Assembly: GCF_003289925.1 (NCBI RefSeq) | Contig: NZ_QLZQ01000001.1 | Span: 992,001 to 1,056,000, forward strand | Length of the DNA stretch: 64,000 nucleotides | Origin: Planococcus maitriensis | GTDB lineage: Bacteria > Bacillota > Bacilli > Bacillales_A > Planococcaceae | Reading direction: 5' to 3' | Shown: piece by piece, positions 25,593 to 40,833 of the stretch | Layout: the number at the start of each line of letters is the position of its first letter | Numbering within the stretch: position 1 is the stretch's first letter | The notes under the pieces: generated by a model | Databases searched by the model: none | Told to the model about the DNA's origin: nothing | The model's input: the letters and a program-made list of their open reading frames with translations, nothing else | Made by a program: the position numbers and the translations under genes

Positions 25593-28355
25593 ATGGATTA
25601 TAAAGATACATTATTGATGCCAAAAACCGAGTTTCCGATGCGCGGCAATTTGCCGAACCGGGAACCTGAAATGCAAAAGAAATGGGAAGAAATGGACATC
25701 TATAAAAAAGTCCAGGACCGGACAAAAGGCCGTCCGTTCTTCGTGCTTCATGACGGGCCGCCATATGCGAACGGCGACCTTCACATGGGACACGCTTTGA
25801 ACAAAGTATTGAAGGACATGATCGTCCGCTCGCGCAGCATGATGGGCTTCCACGCCCCTTATGTCCCAGGCTGGGATACACACGGTTTGCCGATCGAGCA
25901 GGCATTGACCAATAAAGGCGTGAACCGCAAAGAATTGTCACTCGCGGAATTCCGCAAGCTATGTGAGGAATACGCATACGAACAGATCGACAGCCAGCGT
26001 TCACAATTCAAACGGATCGGCGTACGCGGTGACTGGGAAAACCCATATGTCACTTTGAAGCCGTCCTATGAAGCGCGCCAGATCGAAGTGTTCGGCAAAA
26101 TGGCCAATAAAGGCTATATCTATAAAGGCTTGAAGCCGGTCTACTGGTCCCCGTCCAGTGAATCGTCGCTTGCTGAAGCGGAGATCGAGTATCACGATAA
26201 AAAATCACCATCGATCTATGTATCCTTCCCTGTTACAGACGGAAAAGGCGTTTTGGATGAAGGCGTCAAGCTGGTCATCTGGACGACGACGCCTTGGACG
26301 ATCCCTGCCAACCTCGGGATTTCCGTTCATGCGGATCTGGATTACGTGGAAGTCTCTCACGGCGGTTCGAAGTTCGTCGTTGCGAAAGATTTGCTCGAAG
26401 AAGTGGCGAAAGAGCTGGAATGGGCGGATTATGAAGTGGTCCGCACAGTGAAAGGCCAGGAACTGGAGCATATCCAGGCGAAACACCCATTGTATGACCG
26501 TACGTCACTCGTCATGCTTGGCGACCATGTTACGACCGATTCCGGTACGGGCTGCGTCCATACCGCTCCTGGACACGGGGAAGATGACTTCCTGATCGGC
26601 AAGAGATACGGCTTGGACGTTCTCTGCCCAGTCGATGAGCGCGGCGTCATGACGGACGAAGCGCCAGGATTTGCTGGCGAGTTCTATGACAAGGCAAACA
26701 AATCGATCACCGAAGCGCTCGATGAAGCAGGCGCTCTCGAAGCCCTGTCGTTCATCACCCACTCCTACCCGCATGATTGGCGCACGAAAAAACCGGTCAT
26801 CTACCGCGCGACGGCGCAATGGTTCGTATCGATCGACGCGTTCCGCGACCAGATCCTGAAAGCGATCGATGAAACAGCGTTCACGCCGGCATGGGGCGAA
26901 ACACGCCTTTATAATATGCTGCGTGACCGCGGTGATTGGAACATTTCCCGCCAGCGCGTGTGGGGCGTGCCGATTCCGGTATTCTATGCGGAAAACGGCG
27001 ATCCGGTCATCACGGAAGAGACGATTGCGCATATCGCCGATCTATTCCGCGAACACGGATCGAACATCTGGTTCGAACGCACGGCGGCGGAATTATTGCC
27101 GGAAGGCTTTAAGCACCCGAGCAGCCCGAACGGCATCTTCACAAAAGAGATGGACATCATGGACGTCTGGTTCGATTCCGGTTCGTCCCACCAGGCAGTG
27201 CTCGATGAGCGCGAAGACCTTCAATACCCGGCTGACCTTTATCTCGAAGGCTCTGACCAATACCGAGGCTGGTTCAACTCCTCGCTTACGACGAGCGTCG
27301 CCATCAACGGCATCGCTCCGTATAAAGGCGTATTGAGCCACGGCTTTACATTGGACGGCAATGGCCGCAAAATGAGTAAATCGCTTGGCAACGTCATTGT
27401 GCCGGCAAAAGTCATGAACCAAATGGGAGCGGACATCCTGCGCCTATGGGTTTCTTCTGTCGACTATACAGCGGATGTACGCGTATCGGATGATAACTTC
27501 AAGCAAGTATCTGAAGTGTACCGCAAAATCCGCAACACGCTGAAATTCCTTCACGGCAACTTGGCTGATTTCGATGAAACAAAAGACCGTGTAGCGTTTG
27601 AAGACATGCGTGAAATGGACCAGTACATGGTCATGAAATTGAATAAATTGATCGAAACAGCGACTAAAGGCTATGAGAATTATGAATTCGCATCTGTCTA
27701 TTTGGCATTGAACAGCTATTGCGCCAATGATCTCAGCTCGTTTTATCTCGATGTCGCAAAAGATGTCGTCTATATCGAACGCGCTGACCATCCGCACCGC
27801 CGTGCGATGCAGACAGTGATGTTCGACAGCTTGATGGCACTCGTCAAGCTTGCATCCCCAATCTTGCCGCATACAGCGGATGAAATGTGGTCGTATCTGG
27901 AATCCGCTTCAGAAGAAAGCGTCCAGTTAACCGACTTCCCAGAAGCAGTAGAGCGTCCTGAATTCAAGGATCTTGAAGCGAAATGGAGCCGTTTCATGGA
28001 CGTCCGCGACGATGTCTTGAAAGCTTTGGAAGAAGCGCGTGCTGCGAAAACGATCGGGAAATCGCTTGAAGCGAAAGTAACGGTCTATGCAAGTGACGAG
28101 TTGGCGAACTTATTGCCAGCTATCGATTCGAATCTCGCGCAATTGTTCATCGTTTCCGAATATGAATTCGGCGGGGCGAGAGAACAAGCGCCAGAAAATG
28201 CGCTTTCACTCGATGAAGTATCAGTCATCGTAGAAAAAGCACAAGGTGAGAAATGCGGCCGTTGCTGGACGATCTCCAAGCATGTCGGCGAATCGGAAGC
28301 ACATCCTGAGCTTTGCCCACGTTGTGCAGAAGTCGTTGAAATCGAATACGCTTAA
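25593..28355 (+). CDS. ileS: Isoleucine-tRNA ligase
   Basis: 920 residues, close to Bacillus IleS. The class I motifs are HMGH (64-67) and KMSKS (593-597). The editing domain carries [12 protein letters not shown], and the C-terminal zinc ribbon has CGRCW and CPRC. It charges tRNA-Ile and edits valine. The start at 25593 follows AGGAGGAATGG; the frame is open upstream to 25497 across the T-box terminator. Control is by the T-box leader. Confidence 0.98.
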   Translation: MDYKDTLLMPKTEFPMRGNLPNREPEMQKKWEEMDIYKKVQDRTKGRPFFVLHDGPPYANGDLHMGHALNKVLKDMIVRSRSMMGFHAPYVPGWDTHGLPIEQALTNKGVNRKELSLAEFRKLCEEYAYEQIDSQRSQFKRIGVRGDWENPYVTLKPSYEARQIEVFGKMANKGYIYKGLKPVYWSPSSESSLAEAEIEYHDKKSPSIYVSFPVTDGKGVLDEGVKLVIWTTTPWTIPANLGISVHADLDYVEVSHGGSKFVVAKDLLEEVAKELEWADYEVVRTVKGQELEHIQAKHPLYDRTSLVMLGDHVTTDSGTGCVHTAPGHGEDDFLIGKRYGLDVLCPVDERGVMTDEAPGFAGEFYDKANKSITEALDEAGALEALSFITHSYPHDWRTKKPVIYRATAQWFVSIDAFRDQILKAIDETAFTPAWGETRLYNMLRDRGDWNISRQRVWGVPIPVFYAENGDPVITEETIAHIADLFREHGSNIWFERTAAELLPEGFKHPSSPNGIFTKEMDIMDVWFDSGSSHQAVLDEREDLQYPADLYLEGSDQYRGWFNSSLTTSVAINGIAPYKGVLSHGFTLDGNGRKMSKSLGNVIVPAKVMNQMGADILRLWVSSVDYTADVRVSDDNFKQVSEVYRKIRNTLKFLHGNLADFDETKDRVAFEDMREMDQYMVMKLNKLIETATKGYENYEFASVYLALNSYCANDLSSFYLDVAKDVVYIERADHPHRRAMQTVMFDSLMALVKLASPILPHTADEMWSYLESASEESVQLTDFPEAVERPEFKDLEAKWSRFMDVRDDVLKALEEARAAKTIGKSLEAKVTVYASDELANLLPAIDSNLAQLFIVSEYEFGGAREQAPENALSLDEVSVIVEKAQGEKCGRCWTISKHVGESEAHPELCPRCAEVVEIEYA

Positions 28356-28364
28356 GTTTGAACG

Positions 28365-28400
28365 GTCCGAAAGCCGGTTATCCGGTTTTCGGACTTTTTT
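28365..28400 (+). terminator. Terminator after ileS
   Basis: GTCCGAAAGCCGG pairs with CCGGTTTTCGGAC around TTAT and runs into six T. Confidence 0.93.
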
Positions 28401-28418
28401 CTTTTTTCGCCCGCTCTG

Positions 28419-28427
28419 TGTTAAAAT
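28419..28427 (+). promoter_or_regulatory. Possible extended -10 promoter of lspA
   Basis: TGTTAAAAT gives TGN plus a TAAAAT hexamer, 32 bp before the lspA start and after the ileS terminator. The -35 is weak. Confidence 0.45.
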
Positions 28428-28459
28428 GAATAGACTGATGAATGACGGAGGAAATACAA

Positions 28460-28933
28460 GTGATTTATTATGGGATTGCTCTACTAATTATTGCATTGGA
28501 TCAATGGACCAAATGGCTGGTCGTCAAAAATATGGAGCTCGGGGAACGGATTCCTGTGCTCGAACCGTATCTCGGATGGCTGTCCCATCGAAACCGCGGC
28601 GCGGCGTGGGGGATGCTAGAAGGGCAAATGTGGCTGTTTGCCGTTATCACTGTCGTGGTGATTGTGGCGATTCTTTATTATTTCCATAAGCATGCTGGAG
28701 GGCAGCCGCTGTTTCAATTGGCGCTGATGGTGCTATTGGGAGGCGCGATCGGTAATTTCATCGACCGGATGTACCGCGGTGAAGTGGTCGATTTTGTCGA
28801 TGTGCTGATTCCAGTAATCAATTATGATTTTCCGATCTTCAATGTAGCGGATGCTGCATTGACCATTGGTGTCGTCTTAATGGTCATTTATGTGATCATG
28901 GATGAAAAACAACAAAAGAAAAAGGTGTCTTAA
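28460..28933 (+). CDS. lspA: Lipoprotein signal peptidase LspA
   Basis: 157 residues with four membrane helices. The catalytic aspartates are in GNFIDRMYRGEVVDF and FNVADAALT, the classical aspartyl signal peptidase II pair. It cleaves signal peptides from diacylated prolipoproteins. The start is GTG at 28460, giving the family N-terminus MIYYGIALLIIALDQ; an in-frame ATG at 28442 runs through the ribosome site GGAGGA. It overlaps the next gene by one base. Confidence 0.95.
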   Translation: MIYYGIALLIIALDQWTKWLVVKNMELGERIPVLEPYLGWLSHRNRGAAWGMLEGQMWLFAVITVVVIVAILYYFHKHAGGQPLFQLALMVLLGGAIGNFIDRMYRGEVVDFVDVLIPVINYDFPIFNVADAALTIGVVLMVIYVIMDEKQQKKKVS

Positions 28934-29835
28934 TGGAAGAACTGACGATAAACATTACAGAAGAACAAAAAGGCGAGCGCATCGATAAAGTGATTTCTGC
29001 AATCGATGAGGAATGGTCGCGTTCGCAGATCAGCAATTGGGTCAAAGATGGCCATATCAAAGTAAATGGCGAAACGGTGAAACCGAATTACAAAGTGCGT
29101 TTGGAAGATGAGATTCTCATCACGCCGCCGCTATTGGAAGAATTGGATGCAGAACCGGAAAACTTGAACCTTGATATCGTTTATGAAGACGAAGACGTGC
29201 TCGTCGTCAACAAACCGAAAGGTATGGTCGTCCACCCGGCTCCAGGACATGCGAGCGGGACGCTCGTCAACGGCCTCATGTACCATTGCACCGATCTTTC
29301 GGGCATCAATGGCATCGTGCGCCCGGGAATCGTCCACCGTATCGATAAAGATACGTCTGGCTTATTGATGGTCGCGAAAAACGATCTCGCCCATGCATCT
29401 TTAGTGGATCAATTGGTCGAAAAATCGGTGACGCGCAAATACATCGCACTTGTCCACGGGCATATCGCCCACGACAAAGGCACCATTGATGCACCAATCG
29501 CGAGAGACCCGAAAGAGCGCCAGAAGATGGCTGTTGTCGATAAAGGCAAGCATGCGGTGACGCATTTCACTGTGCTTGAGCGTTTCGGTGATTTCACATT
29601 AGTGGAATGCCGACTTGAAACGGGACGCACGCACCAAATCCGTGTCCATATGCGTTATATCGGCTTCCCGCTTGTCGGCGACCCGAAATACGGACCGAGA
29701 AAAACGATGGATATCGGCGGCCAGGCCTTGCATGCAGCCGTTATCGGTTTTATCCATCCACGGACGAAGGAATACCTGGAGTTCTCGTCGGCTTTGCCTA
29801 CAGAATTCGAGAAACTTCTCGAGACTCTCCGCTGA
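28933..29835 (+). CDS. ylyB: RluD-type 23S rRNA pseudouridine synthase (YlyB)
   Basis: 300 residues: an N-terminal S4 domain (about 14-75) and a catalytic RluA-family domain with HRIDKDTSGLLMVAK (about 135-149), whose Asp is the nucleophile. RluD in E. coli modifies helix 69 of 23S rRNA; exact target positions here are inferred. It is coupled to lspA and lies just before the pyr operon, as in Bacillus. Confidence 0.93.
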   Translation: MEELTINITEEQKGERIDKVISAIDEEWSRSQISNWVKDGHIKVNGETVKPNYKVRLEDEILITPPLLEELDAEPENLNLDIVYEDEDVLVVNKPKGMVVHPAPGHASGTLVNGLMYHCTDLSGINGIVRPGIVHRIDKDTSGLLMVAKNDLAHASLVDQLVEKSVTRKYIALVHGHIAHDKGTIDAPIARDPKERQKMAVVDKGKHAVTHFTVLERFGDFTLVECRLETGRTHQIRVHMRYIGFPLVGDPKYGPRKTMDIGGQALHAAVIGFIHPRTKEYLEFSSALPTEFEKLLETLR

Positions 29836-29840
29836 GGGGG

Positions 29841-29870
29841 TTGACAAACGAAATGGCTGTTCTTTATACT
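29841..29870 (+). promoter_or_regulatory. Promoter of the pyr operon
   Basis: TTGACA (29841-29846), an 18-bp spacer, TATACT (29865-29870). It starts five bases after the preceding stop codon. Confidence 0.82.
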
Positions 29871-29894
29871 TAGACCAGTCAACTGAATACGCAT

Positions 29895-30593
<699 letters not shown>

Positions 30594-30623
30594 GAATTAC
30601 TACAGAGACAGGGGAGAAACAAC

Positions 30624-31913
30624 TTGAGCAATGCCATTCTAGACATACACGATAAACCAAAAACGGGGCAATGGATTTCCCTTAGCCTGCAGCACATGTT
30701 CGCCATGTTCGGCGCAACGATCCTGGTGCCGCAGCTGGTTGGCTTGAGCCCCGCGATCGCGCTATTGACGAGCGGCATCGCCACCATCATCTTCGTCCTC
30801 ATCACGCAATTCAAAGTGCCGGCTTACCTCGGATCTTCATTCGCCTTTATCGTCCCGATACAGATCGCCACGGAAACAGGCGGCATCGGCTCGGCGATGA
30901 TCGGCGCGATGTTCGTCTCGCTCGTCTACGCAATCGTCTCGCTGATCATCTGGAAGACCGGCTACAAATGGCTCATGAAACTGCTGCCGCCGATCGTCGT
31001 CGGCCCGGTCATCATTGTCATCGGGCTTGCGCTCTCTGGCACTGCGGTTGACATGGCCATGAACATCCCCACGGCAGACGGCGGCTCTGAATACAGCCTG
31101 CTGCATTTCTCAGCCGCTTTGGTCACGCTTGCTACAGCCATCATCTGCAACATCTACTTCAAGAACATCATCTCGCTCATGCCGATCCTGATCGGCATCA
31201 TCGCGGGTTACGCTTACTCGGCACTCATCGGCATCATCGACTTTGCTCCAGTGGCAGCAGCTAGCTGGTTCCAAGTACCGGAATTTTTGCTGCCGGGAAT
31301 TGATTACTCTTTCCAAGTGACACCGACTTTGTTGTTCGTCATGGTGCCAATCGCCATCGTCACAATCTCTGAGCATATCGGACATCAGCTCGTACTCGGC
31401 AAGATTGTCGACCGCAATTACATAAAAGACCCGGGACTTCACCGCTCGATTTTGGGCGACGGCATCGGGACGTTCATCTCCTCGCTTGTCGGAGGCCCGC
31501 CGAAAACGACTTACGGCGAAAACATCGGCGTACTTGCCATCACGAAAGTGTTCAGCGTCTATGTCATTCTGGGTGCTGCGGTATTCGCCATCCTGTTCTC
31601 GTTCTTCGGAAAATTGATGGCAGTCATCGACACGATTCCGACAGCAGTGCTCGGAGGTATCTCGATCCTGTTGTTCGGCATCATCGCTTCGTCCGGACTA
31701 CGGATGCTGGTCGATAACGGCATCGACTTCGGCAACAACCGCAACTTGGTCATCTCGTCGGTCATCCTGGTCATCGGGATCGGCGGCGCGAAACTCGAGT
31801 TCAGCGAATCGTTCGCGATCGAAGGAATGGCGCTAGCCGCCATCGTCGGCGTAATCTTGAACTTAATCCTGCCTGGGCTCGATAAACAGGAATTGGATGA
31901 TGGAACTGAATAA
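30624..31913 (+). CDS. pyrP: Uracil permease (UraA/PyrP, NCS2 family)
   Basis: 429 residues with about 12-14 membrane helices, starting with TTG after GGGGAG. NCS2 signatures include GQWISLSLQHMFAMFGATI near the N-terminus and ITISEHIGHQLVLGK (about 249-263), where the Glu is the conserved proton/substrate residue. It imports uracil with protons. It is followed by the second PyrR attenuator, so expression of the downstream genes can be set separately. Confidence 0.95.
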   Translation: MSNAILDIHDKPKTGQWISLSLQHMFAMFGATILVPQLVGLSPAIALLTSGIATIIFVLITQFKVPAYLGSSFAFIVPIQIATETGGIGSAMIGAMFVSLVYAIVSLIIWKTGYKWLMKLLPPIVVGPVIIVIGLALSGTAVDMAMNIPTADGGSEYSLLHFSAALVTLATAIICNIYFKNIISLMPILIGIIAGYAYSALIGIIDFAPVAAASWFQVPEFLLPGIDYSFQVTPTLLFVMVPIAIVTISEHIGHQLVLGKIVDRNYIKDPGLHRSILGDGIGTFISSLVGGPPKTTYGENIGVLAITKVFSVYVILGAAVFAILFSFFGKLMAVIDTIPTAVLGGISILLFGIIASSGLRMLVDNGIDFGNNRNLVISSVILVIGIGGAKLEFSESFAIEGMALAAIVGVILNLILPGLDKQELDDGTE

Positions 31914-31924
31914 ACTTACCTTTT

Positions 31925-32020
31925 AAGGAATGTCCAGAGAGGCATGGAAAGGGTTATGGATAGGGGTGCAGTCTACCCTTATTTCCTTACACCTTCCTGC
32001 CCCTGGGAAGGTGTTTTTTT
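31925..32020 (+). promoter_or_regulatory. PyrR attenuator 2 (pyrP-pyrB gap)
   Basis: The PyrR loop TGTCCAGAGAGGCA is at 31931-31944. The terminator is ACACCTTCC (31989-31997) with GGAAGGTGT (32006-32014) and a run of seven T. AGGGGTGCAG (31962-31971) can pair with CTGCCCCT (31997-32004) to form an antiterminator, the standard three-way layout. Confidence 0.88.
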
Positions 32021-32048
32021 GTACAGTCAACGAAAGGGCGTGAGCAAA

Positions 32049-32918
32049 TTGCCGAATCTGTTAACGATGAACAATCTTGAAAACGACAAAATCATGAACT
32101 TGCTGAAGCGTGCCGAGCAGTTCGAAAAGGGTGAGAAAGCATCACTCGACGGAGCGGTCGTCAATTTATTCTTCGAACCGAGCACACGGACGAAGATGAG
32201 CTTCGAGATGGCTGAACATCGGCTCGGGCTATCCGTTCTGCCATTCGAAACAGCGTTTTCCAGTATTCTAAAAGGCGAAACGCTGTATGACACGGTGAAA
32301 ACGATGGAAGCGATCGGCGTCAAGGCGGTCATCATCCGCCACGAGGAAGAAGAGTATTACCAGCAGCTAGCAGGCTGCAAGGTGGCGGTCATCAACGGCG
32401 GCGATGGATCGGGGCAACATCCGACACAATCATTGCTCGATTTGTACACAATCCATCAGGAATTCGGGCGTATCGACGGCATCCACGTGACGATCGTCGG
32501 CGACATCGCCCATAGCCGGGTCGCCAAATCGAACGCCGCCGCACTCAAACAGCTCGGCGCGAAAGTCAGCTTCGTGTGCCCGGAGGAATGGAGCGGCGAT
32601 TACGACACGACTGATGACCTGGATGCTTTGATCGGCGAAACGGACGTCGTCATGATGCTCCGGGTGCAACATGAACGCCACGCCGTATCCGCTTTGTTTT
32701 CCAAAGAACGCTATCATAAAGAATTCGGGCTGACGGAAGCGCGCGAGCGGAAAATGAAAAAAGGCGCCATCATCATGCATCCGGCACCGATAAACCGGGG
32801 AGTGGAGATCGCGGATTCACTCGTCGAATGCAAGCGCTCAAGAATTTTCAAGCAAATGGAAAACGGCGTTTTCGTCCGTATGGCTGTACTTGAATATGCA
32901 ATGAAAGGGAGAGAATAA
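32049..32918 (+). CDS. pyrB: Aspartate carbamoyltransferase catalytic subunit
   Basis: 289 residues. Carbamoyl-phosphate motif [13 protein letters not shown] (about 39-51), [18 protein letters not shown], and the aspartate loop [11 protein letters not shown]. The frame is open upstream to 31944, but that part encodes the PyrR attenuator RNA; a TTG at 32049 preceded by GAAAGGG at 10 bp gives the family start (PNLLTMNNL). No regulatory subunit gene is present, as in other Bacillales. pyrC starts one base after the stop. Confidence 0.95.
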   Translation: MPNLLTMNNLENDKIMNLLKRAEQFEKGEKASLDGAVVNLFFEPSTRTKMSFEMAEHRLGLSVLPFETAFSSILKGETLYDTVKTMEAIGVKAVIIRHEEEEYYQQLAGCKVAVINGGDGSGQHPTQSLLDLYTIHQEFGRIDGIHVTIVGDIAHSRVAKSNAAALKQLGAKVSFVCPEEWSGDYDTTDDLDALIGETDVVMMLRVQHERHAVSALFSKERYHKEFGLTEARERKMKKGAIIMHPAPINRGVEIADSLVECKRSRIFKQMENGVFVRMAVLEYAMKGRE

Positions 32919-32919
32919 A

Positions 32920-34194
32920 ATGGGATTATTCATTAAGAACGTAAAGATGTTGAACGGGGAACAGCTGGAGGCGACGAACATCCGCATCAAGGATGGCCGC
33001 ATCGAGGAGATCGGCGCACACTTGAACGGGCAGGGAGAAACGGAAATCGACGGCAAAGGCCGAATGATCGCACCAGGATTCGTGGACGTCCATGTCCATT
33101 TGCGTGAACCAGGAGGAGAGAAAAAAGAAACGATCGAAAGCGGCACGAAATCAGCGGCGCGCGGCGGCTATACGACCATCTGTGCCATGCCGAATACACG
33201 GCCGGTACCGGACACGAAAGAAAATCTCGATCTCGTCAATGGCTTGATCGAAAAAAATGCGCTCATCCGGGTTTTGCCGTATGCGTCGATTACGATTCGC
33301 GAAGCGGGCAAAGAACGCACTAATTTAAAGGAACTGAAAGAACACGGCGCCTTCGCGTTCACGGACGACGGGGTAGGCATCCAGGAAGCAGGGATGATGC
33401 TAGAGACGATGAAAGAAGCCGCAGTACTTGATATGGCTGTCGTCGCCCACTGCGAAGACAATAGCCTGATCTACGGCGGAGTCATGCATGACGGCAAAAA
33501 AAGCAGAGAGCTAGGGCTCCCGGGGATTCCGTCGGTTGCGGAATCGGTGCATATCGCGCGTGACATCCTGCTCGCTGAAGCGGCAGGTGCCCATTACCAC
33601 GTATGCCACGTCAGCACGAAAGAATCGGTGCGCGTCATCCGCGACGCAAAACGGGCTGGTGTCCGCGTAACGGCGGAAGTGACGCCCCACCATCTATTGT
33701 TGACGGAAGACGACATCCCAGGCGACGATGCGAACTACAAAATGAACCCGCCGCTTCGCGCAAAAGAGGATTACGAAGCGCTTCATGAAGGGCTGCTTGA
33801 CGGCACGCTCGATTTCATCGCGACGGATCATGCCCCACACGCTGCGGAAGAAAAAGCGAACGGCATGGAAAAAGCGCCATTCGGCATCGTCGGCTTCGAA
33901 ACGGCATTCCCGCTCCTTTATACGGAATTTGTCCAGAGCGGCAAATGGACACTCAGTCAATTGATCGGCTGGCTGACGAAAAAGCCGGCGGATGTGTTCG
34001 GCCTTCCTTATGGGACACTAGCAGCAGGGCAAGCAGCCGATCTGGTACTGCTGGACTTGAATAAACAGCAGGAGATCCGCACGGAAGATTTCCTTTCCAA
34101 AGGAACGAATACGCCATTTGGCGGGCAAACTTGCACCGGCTGGCCAGTAATGACCATTTTTGGCGGTGACATCGTATGGCAGGAGGAAAACTGA
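32920..34194 (+). CDS. pyrC: Dihydroorotase
   Basis: A 424-residue amidohydrolase. The metal-binding motif [10 protein letters not shown] is near 58-67, a further metal/substrate segment is [10 protein letters not shown], and the catalytic Asp is in ATDHAPH (about 303-309). It closes carbamoyl-aspartate to dihydroorotate. It overlaps carA by one base. Confidence 0.97.
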   Translation: MGLFIKNVKMLNGEQLEATNIRIKDGRIEEIGAHLNGQGETEIDGKGRMIAPGFVDVHVHLREPGGEKKETIESGTKSAARGGYTTICAMPNTRPVPDTKENLDLVNGLIEKNALIRVLPYASITIREAGKERTNLKELKEHGAFAFTDDGVGIQEAGMMLETMKEAAVLDMAVVAHCEDNSLIYGGVMHDGKKSRELGLPGIPSVAESVHIARDILLAEAAGAHYHVCHVSTKESVRVIRDAKRAGVRVTAEVTPHHLLLTEDDIPGDDANYKMNPPLRAKEDYEALHEGLLDGTLDFIATDHAPHAAEEKANGMEKAPFGIVGFETAFPLLYTEFVQSGKWTLSQLIGWLTKKPADVFGLPYGTLAAGQAADLVLLDLNKQQEIRTEDFLSKGTNTPFGGQTCTGWPVMTIFGGDIVWQEEN

Positions 34195-35288
34195 TGAAAC
34201 GTTATTTGATCTTGGAAGACGGTACAGTATTCGCTGGGGAAGCGTTCGGCGCACAAACGGCATCATTCGGGGAAGTAGTATTCAACACAAGCATGACGGG
34301 GTATCAGGAAATCCTATCCGACCCATCGTATTGCGGGCAAATCGTCACGATGACCTACCCGCTGCAAGGCAATTATGGCATCAATAGCGATGACTTTGAA
34401 TCGATCGAACCTGCCGTTAAAGGCATAGTCGTCCGGGAAGCCGCGGATTTCCCCTCGAATTTCAGAAGCACGATGAGCTTGAGCGAATTGCTCGAGAAAA
34501 AAGGCATCCCGGGTATCGCGGGAATCGATACACGGAAGTTGACTCGGCTGATCCGCGTCAACGGATCGATTAAAGGCATCTTGACGGCTGCCGGGGAAGA
34601 TCCGGATTTTGAACAAGTGATCGAGAAGCTGCAGGAAACCGATTTGCCGACCGACCAGGTGGCGCAAGTATCGATTAAGCGCCCTTATCCAAGCCCGGGA
34701 CGCGGAAAGCGCGTCGTATTGATCGATTACGGCATGAAGCACGGCATTTTGCGCGAGTTGAACAAGCGCAAATGCGATGTCATCGTCGTGCCGCATAATA
34801 CGAGCGCACAGGAGATTCTCGCCTGGGGACCGGATGGCGTCATGCTGTCGAACGGACCGGGAGACCCGAAAAACGTCCCGGAATGTGTGGGAGTCGTCGG
34901 CGAACTGCTCGGCGCAGTGCCGATTTTCGGGATTTGCCTCGGGCACCAATTGTTCGCAAGAGCATGCGGCGCGGAGACATTCAAGCTGAAATTCGGCCAC
35001 CGCGGCGGCAACCACCCCGTTCGTGACCTTTCAACCGGAAAAATCGAAATCACCTCACAAAACCATGGCTATGCTGTCGACGAAGAAACCTTGCAGGGGA
35101 CACGCCTGAAAGTGACGCATACCGCACTCAATGACGGAACGAACGAAGGGCTGGCGCATCTCGATTACCCAGCTTTCACCGTGCAATACCACCCGGAATC
35201 CTCACCGGGGCCGGAAGACTCGAACTATCTATTCGACCGATTTTTGGAAATGATGAACGCACAGCGGAAGGAGCAACAACATGCCTAA
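34194..35288 (+). CDS. carA: Carbamoyl-phosphate synthase small (glutaminase) subunit
   Basis: 364 residues. A class I glutamine amidotransferase domain has the nucleophile Cys in [11 protein letters not shown] (about 247-257) and the His/Glu pair in [12 protein letters not shown]. It supplies ammonia to CarB. This is the pyrimidine-operon copy (pyrAA). The start at 34194 overlaps the pyrC stop, after AGGAGGAAAA. It overlaps carB by 8 bp. Confidence 0.97.
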   Translation: MKRYLILEDGTVFAGEAFGAQTASFGEVVFNTSMTGYQEILSDPSYCGQIVTMTYPLQGNYGINSDDFESIEPAVKGIVVREAADFPSNFRSTMSLSELLEKKGIPGIAGIDTRKLTRLIRVNGSIKGILTAAGEDPDFEQVIEKLQETDLPTDQVAQVSIKRPYPSPGRGKRVVLIDYGMKHGILRELNKRKCDVIVVPHNTSAQEILAWGPDGVMLSNGPGDPKNVPECVGVVGELLGAVPIFGICLGHQLFARACGAETFKLKFGHRGGNHPVRDLSTGKIEITSQNHGYAVDEETLQGTRLKVTHTALNDGTNEGLAHLDYPAFTVQYHPESSPGPEDSNYLFDRFLEMMNAQRKEQQHA

Positions 35289-38200
35289 AAGACAAGATAT
35301 CAAAAGCATCCTCGTAATTGGTTCAGGCCCGATCGTCATCGGCCAAGCTGCAGAATTCGACTACGCGGGTACACAAGCCTGCCTCGCCTTGAAAGAAGAA
35401 GGCTACCGCGTCATCTTGATCAACTCCAACCCGGCGACGATCATGACCGATACGGAAATCGCCGATAAAGTGTATATCGAGCCGATCACTCTGGAATTCG
35501 TCAGCCGCATCCTTAGAAAAGAGCGGCCGGATGCACTGCTTGCGACACTTGGCGGGCAGACGGGGCTGAACATGGCCATCGAACTGGACGAATCAGGGAT
35601 TTTGGATGAATTGGATATTGAAATTTTGGGGACCAAACTGGAAGCGATCCATAAAGCGGAAGACCGTGATTTGTTCCGCACCTTGATGAACGAACTCGGG
35701 GAACCGGTGCCGGAATCCGATATCATCCATAATATGGAAGAAGCGAAGCGCTTCGTTGAACGCATCGGCTACCCGGTCATTGTCCGCCCGGCATTCACGC
35801 TTGGCGGAACGGGCGGCGGCATTTGCCATAACGATGAGCAATTGCACGAAATCGTCGCGAGCGGCTTGAAATACAGCCCGGTGACACAATGCTTGCTGGA
35901 AAAATCGATCGCCGGCTTCAAGGAAATCGAATACGAAGTGATGCGCGATGCGGAAGATACCGCAATCGTCGTCTGTAATATGGAAAACATCGATCCTGTA
36001 GGCATCCATACCGGCGACTCGATCGTCGTCGCACCTAGCCAAACCTTGTCGGACCGTGAATACCAGATGCTCCGTAATGTATCATTGAAAATCATCCGCG
36101 CTTTGAAGATCGAGGGAGGCTGCAACGTCCAGCTCGCGCTCGACCCATACAGCTTCGATTATTACATCATCGAAGTGAACCCGCGTGTCAGCCGTTCCTC
36201 TGCACTGGCATCGAAAGCGACCGGCTACCCGATCGCCAAGCTGGCCGCAAAAATCGCGGTCGGTTTGACGCTTGGCGAAATGATGAACCCGGTGACAGGG
36301 CGCACTTACGCCGCATTTGAACCGGCGCTCGACTATGTCGTATCGAAAATCCCGCGCTGGCCATTCGACAAATTCGAAGCGGCAAAACGCAATCTCGGCA
36401 CACAAATGAAAGCGACCGGCGAAGTGATGGCGATGGGCCGCACGTTCGAGGAATCGATGCTGAAAGCGGTCCGTTCGCTCGAAACAGGGCAATTCCATCT
36501 GGAGCTGAAAAACGGCAAGGACATGAGCGATGAATGGATCGAAAAACGCATCCGCAAAGCCGGCGACGAGCGGCTGTTCTTCATCGGCGAAGCGCTCCGC
36601 CGCGGAGTGACGATCGAAACGATCCACGATTGGAGCCAAATCGATTTGTTCTTCCTGGAGAAGTTCGATAAAATCGTCCGCTACGAAGAAATCCTGCAGC
36701 AAAACCCGTTTGATTATGAGACGGCGAAAAAAGCGAAACGCATGGGTTTTGCAGATAGAACGATTGCCAAACTATGGGATACAGAAGAAGCGAAAGTGTA
36801 CGAATGGCGCAAAGAGCAAGGCTTGATGCCGGTCTATAAAATGGTCGATACATGCGCTGCGGAATTCGAATCGGAAACACCGTATTTCTACGGCAGCTAC
36901 GAAGATGAAAACGAATCGATCCGCACCGACAAAGAAAGTGTCATCGTGCTAGGCTCCGGCCCGATCCGCATCGGCCAGGGCGTCGAATTCGATTACGCCA
37001 CCGTCCACTCGGTCTGGGCAATCAAAGAAGCCGGATATGAAGCGATCATCATCAACAACAACCCGGAAACGGTCTCGACCGATTTCTCCATTTCCGACAA
37101 GCTCTACTTCGAACCGCTGACAATCGAGGACGTCATGCACATCATCGACCTCGAACAGCCAAAGGGTGTTGTCGTCCAGTTCGGCGGCCAGACAGCGATC
37201 AACTTGGCCGACAAGCTCGAGAAAAACGGCGTGAAGATTCTCGGCACGACACTTGAAGATATCGACCGTGCGGAAAACCGCAATAAATTCGAAGCAGCAC
37301 TCCATGAAATCGGCATCCCGCAGCCGCTCGGCAAAACCGCGGTGTCGACAGAGGAGGCGGTCGTCATCGCTTCTGACATCGGCTATCCGGTATTGGTCCG
37401 CCCGTCTTATGTGCTCGGCGGCCGTGCGATGGAAATCGTCTATAACGAAAGCGATTTGATCCATTATATGGAACATGCTGTCGAAGCAAGCCCGGAACAT
37501 CCGGTGCTGGTCGACCGCTATTTGACGGGAGAAGAAATCGAAGTCGATGCGATCTGCGACGGCGAGAATGTCTTGATTCCCGGAATCATGGAGCATATCG
37601 AACGGGCAGGGGTGCACTCCGGTGACTCGATTGCCGTCTATCCGCCGCAAAACATTTCTCAACAGCAAATCGACACCTTGACGGATTACACGACACGGCT
37701 TGCCAAAGGCTTGAACATTGTCGGCCTGTTGAACATCCAGTACGTCATCTCAAAAGGCGAGGTGTTCGTCATCGAAGTCAATCCGCGCTCAAGCCGTACG
37801 GTGCCGTTCCTCAGCAAAATTACGAGCATTCCCATGGCGAATATCGCAACGAAAGCGATCTTGGGGCAAAGCATCATCGACCAAGGCTACACGACGGGGC
37901 TTGCGCCGCTGAAAAAAGGCGTCTACGTCAAAGTGCCGGTCTTCTCATTCGCGAAACTGCGCCGCGTCGACATTACGCTTGGCCCGGAGATGAAATCGAC
38001 CGGGGAAGTGATGGGCAAGGACGTCACGCTTGAAAAAGCGCTTTATAAAGGATTGGCCGCTGCCGGCATGGAAGTGAAAGACCATGGCACTGTACTTCTG
38101 ACAGTGTCTGATAAGGATAAAGAAGAAGCGGTCGGCCTGGCGAAGCGCTTCCGGGATATCGGATACCAAATTATGGCAACTGGCGGTACGGCTCAAGCTT

Positions 38201-38465
38201 TTGAATCTGCCGGCATTGCCGTTGCTGAAGTCGGGAAAATCGGTGCGGAAGGACGCACTTTGCTGGATGTCATCCAAAACGGCGACGCGCAAATCGTCAT
38301 CAATACCTTGACAAAAGGCAAGCAGCCCGAACGCGATGGGTTCCGCATCCGCCGGGAATCGGTGGAGAACGGAGTGCCTTGCCTGACTTCACTCGATACA
38401 GCGGAAGCGATGCTCAGAGTCATCGAATCGATGACATTCCAGGCAGAGGAAATGGGGGCAGGTGT

Positions 38466-38469
<4 letters not shown>
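35281..38469 (+). CDS. carB: Carbamoyl-phosphate synthase large subunit
   Basis: 1062 residues with the two repeated ATP-grasp halves, each opening with GSGPIxIGQ (about 12 and 559). The first half has TLGGTGGGI and the second [12 protein letters not shown]. The C-terminal MGS-like domain (about 930-1062) senses UMP/PRPP in relatives. It makes carbamoyl phosphate from bicarbonate, ammonia and two ATP. It overlaps pyrK by 4 bp. Confidence 0.97.

Positions 38470-40829
<2,360 letters not shown>

Positions 40830-40833
<4 letters not shown>

Noticed and set aside
31944-32048. N-terminal 35-residue extension of PyrB from an upstream ATG
   Set aside because: The stretch encodes the PyrR loop end, antiterminator and terminator RNA; the family N-terminus starts at the TTG at 32049.
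34314-35015. 233-codon frame antisense to carA
   Set aside because: Same reason: long because of the codon bias of the gene on the other strand.
36082-36702. 206-codon frame antisense to carB
   Set aside because: Shadow of the strongly biased carB codons; no start signal and no recognisable protein.
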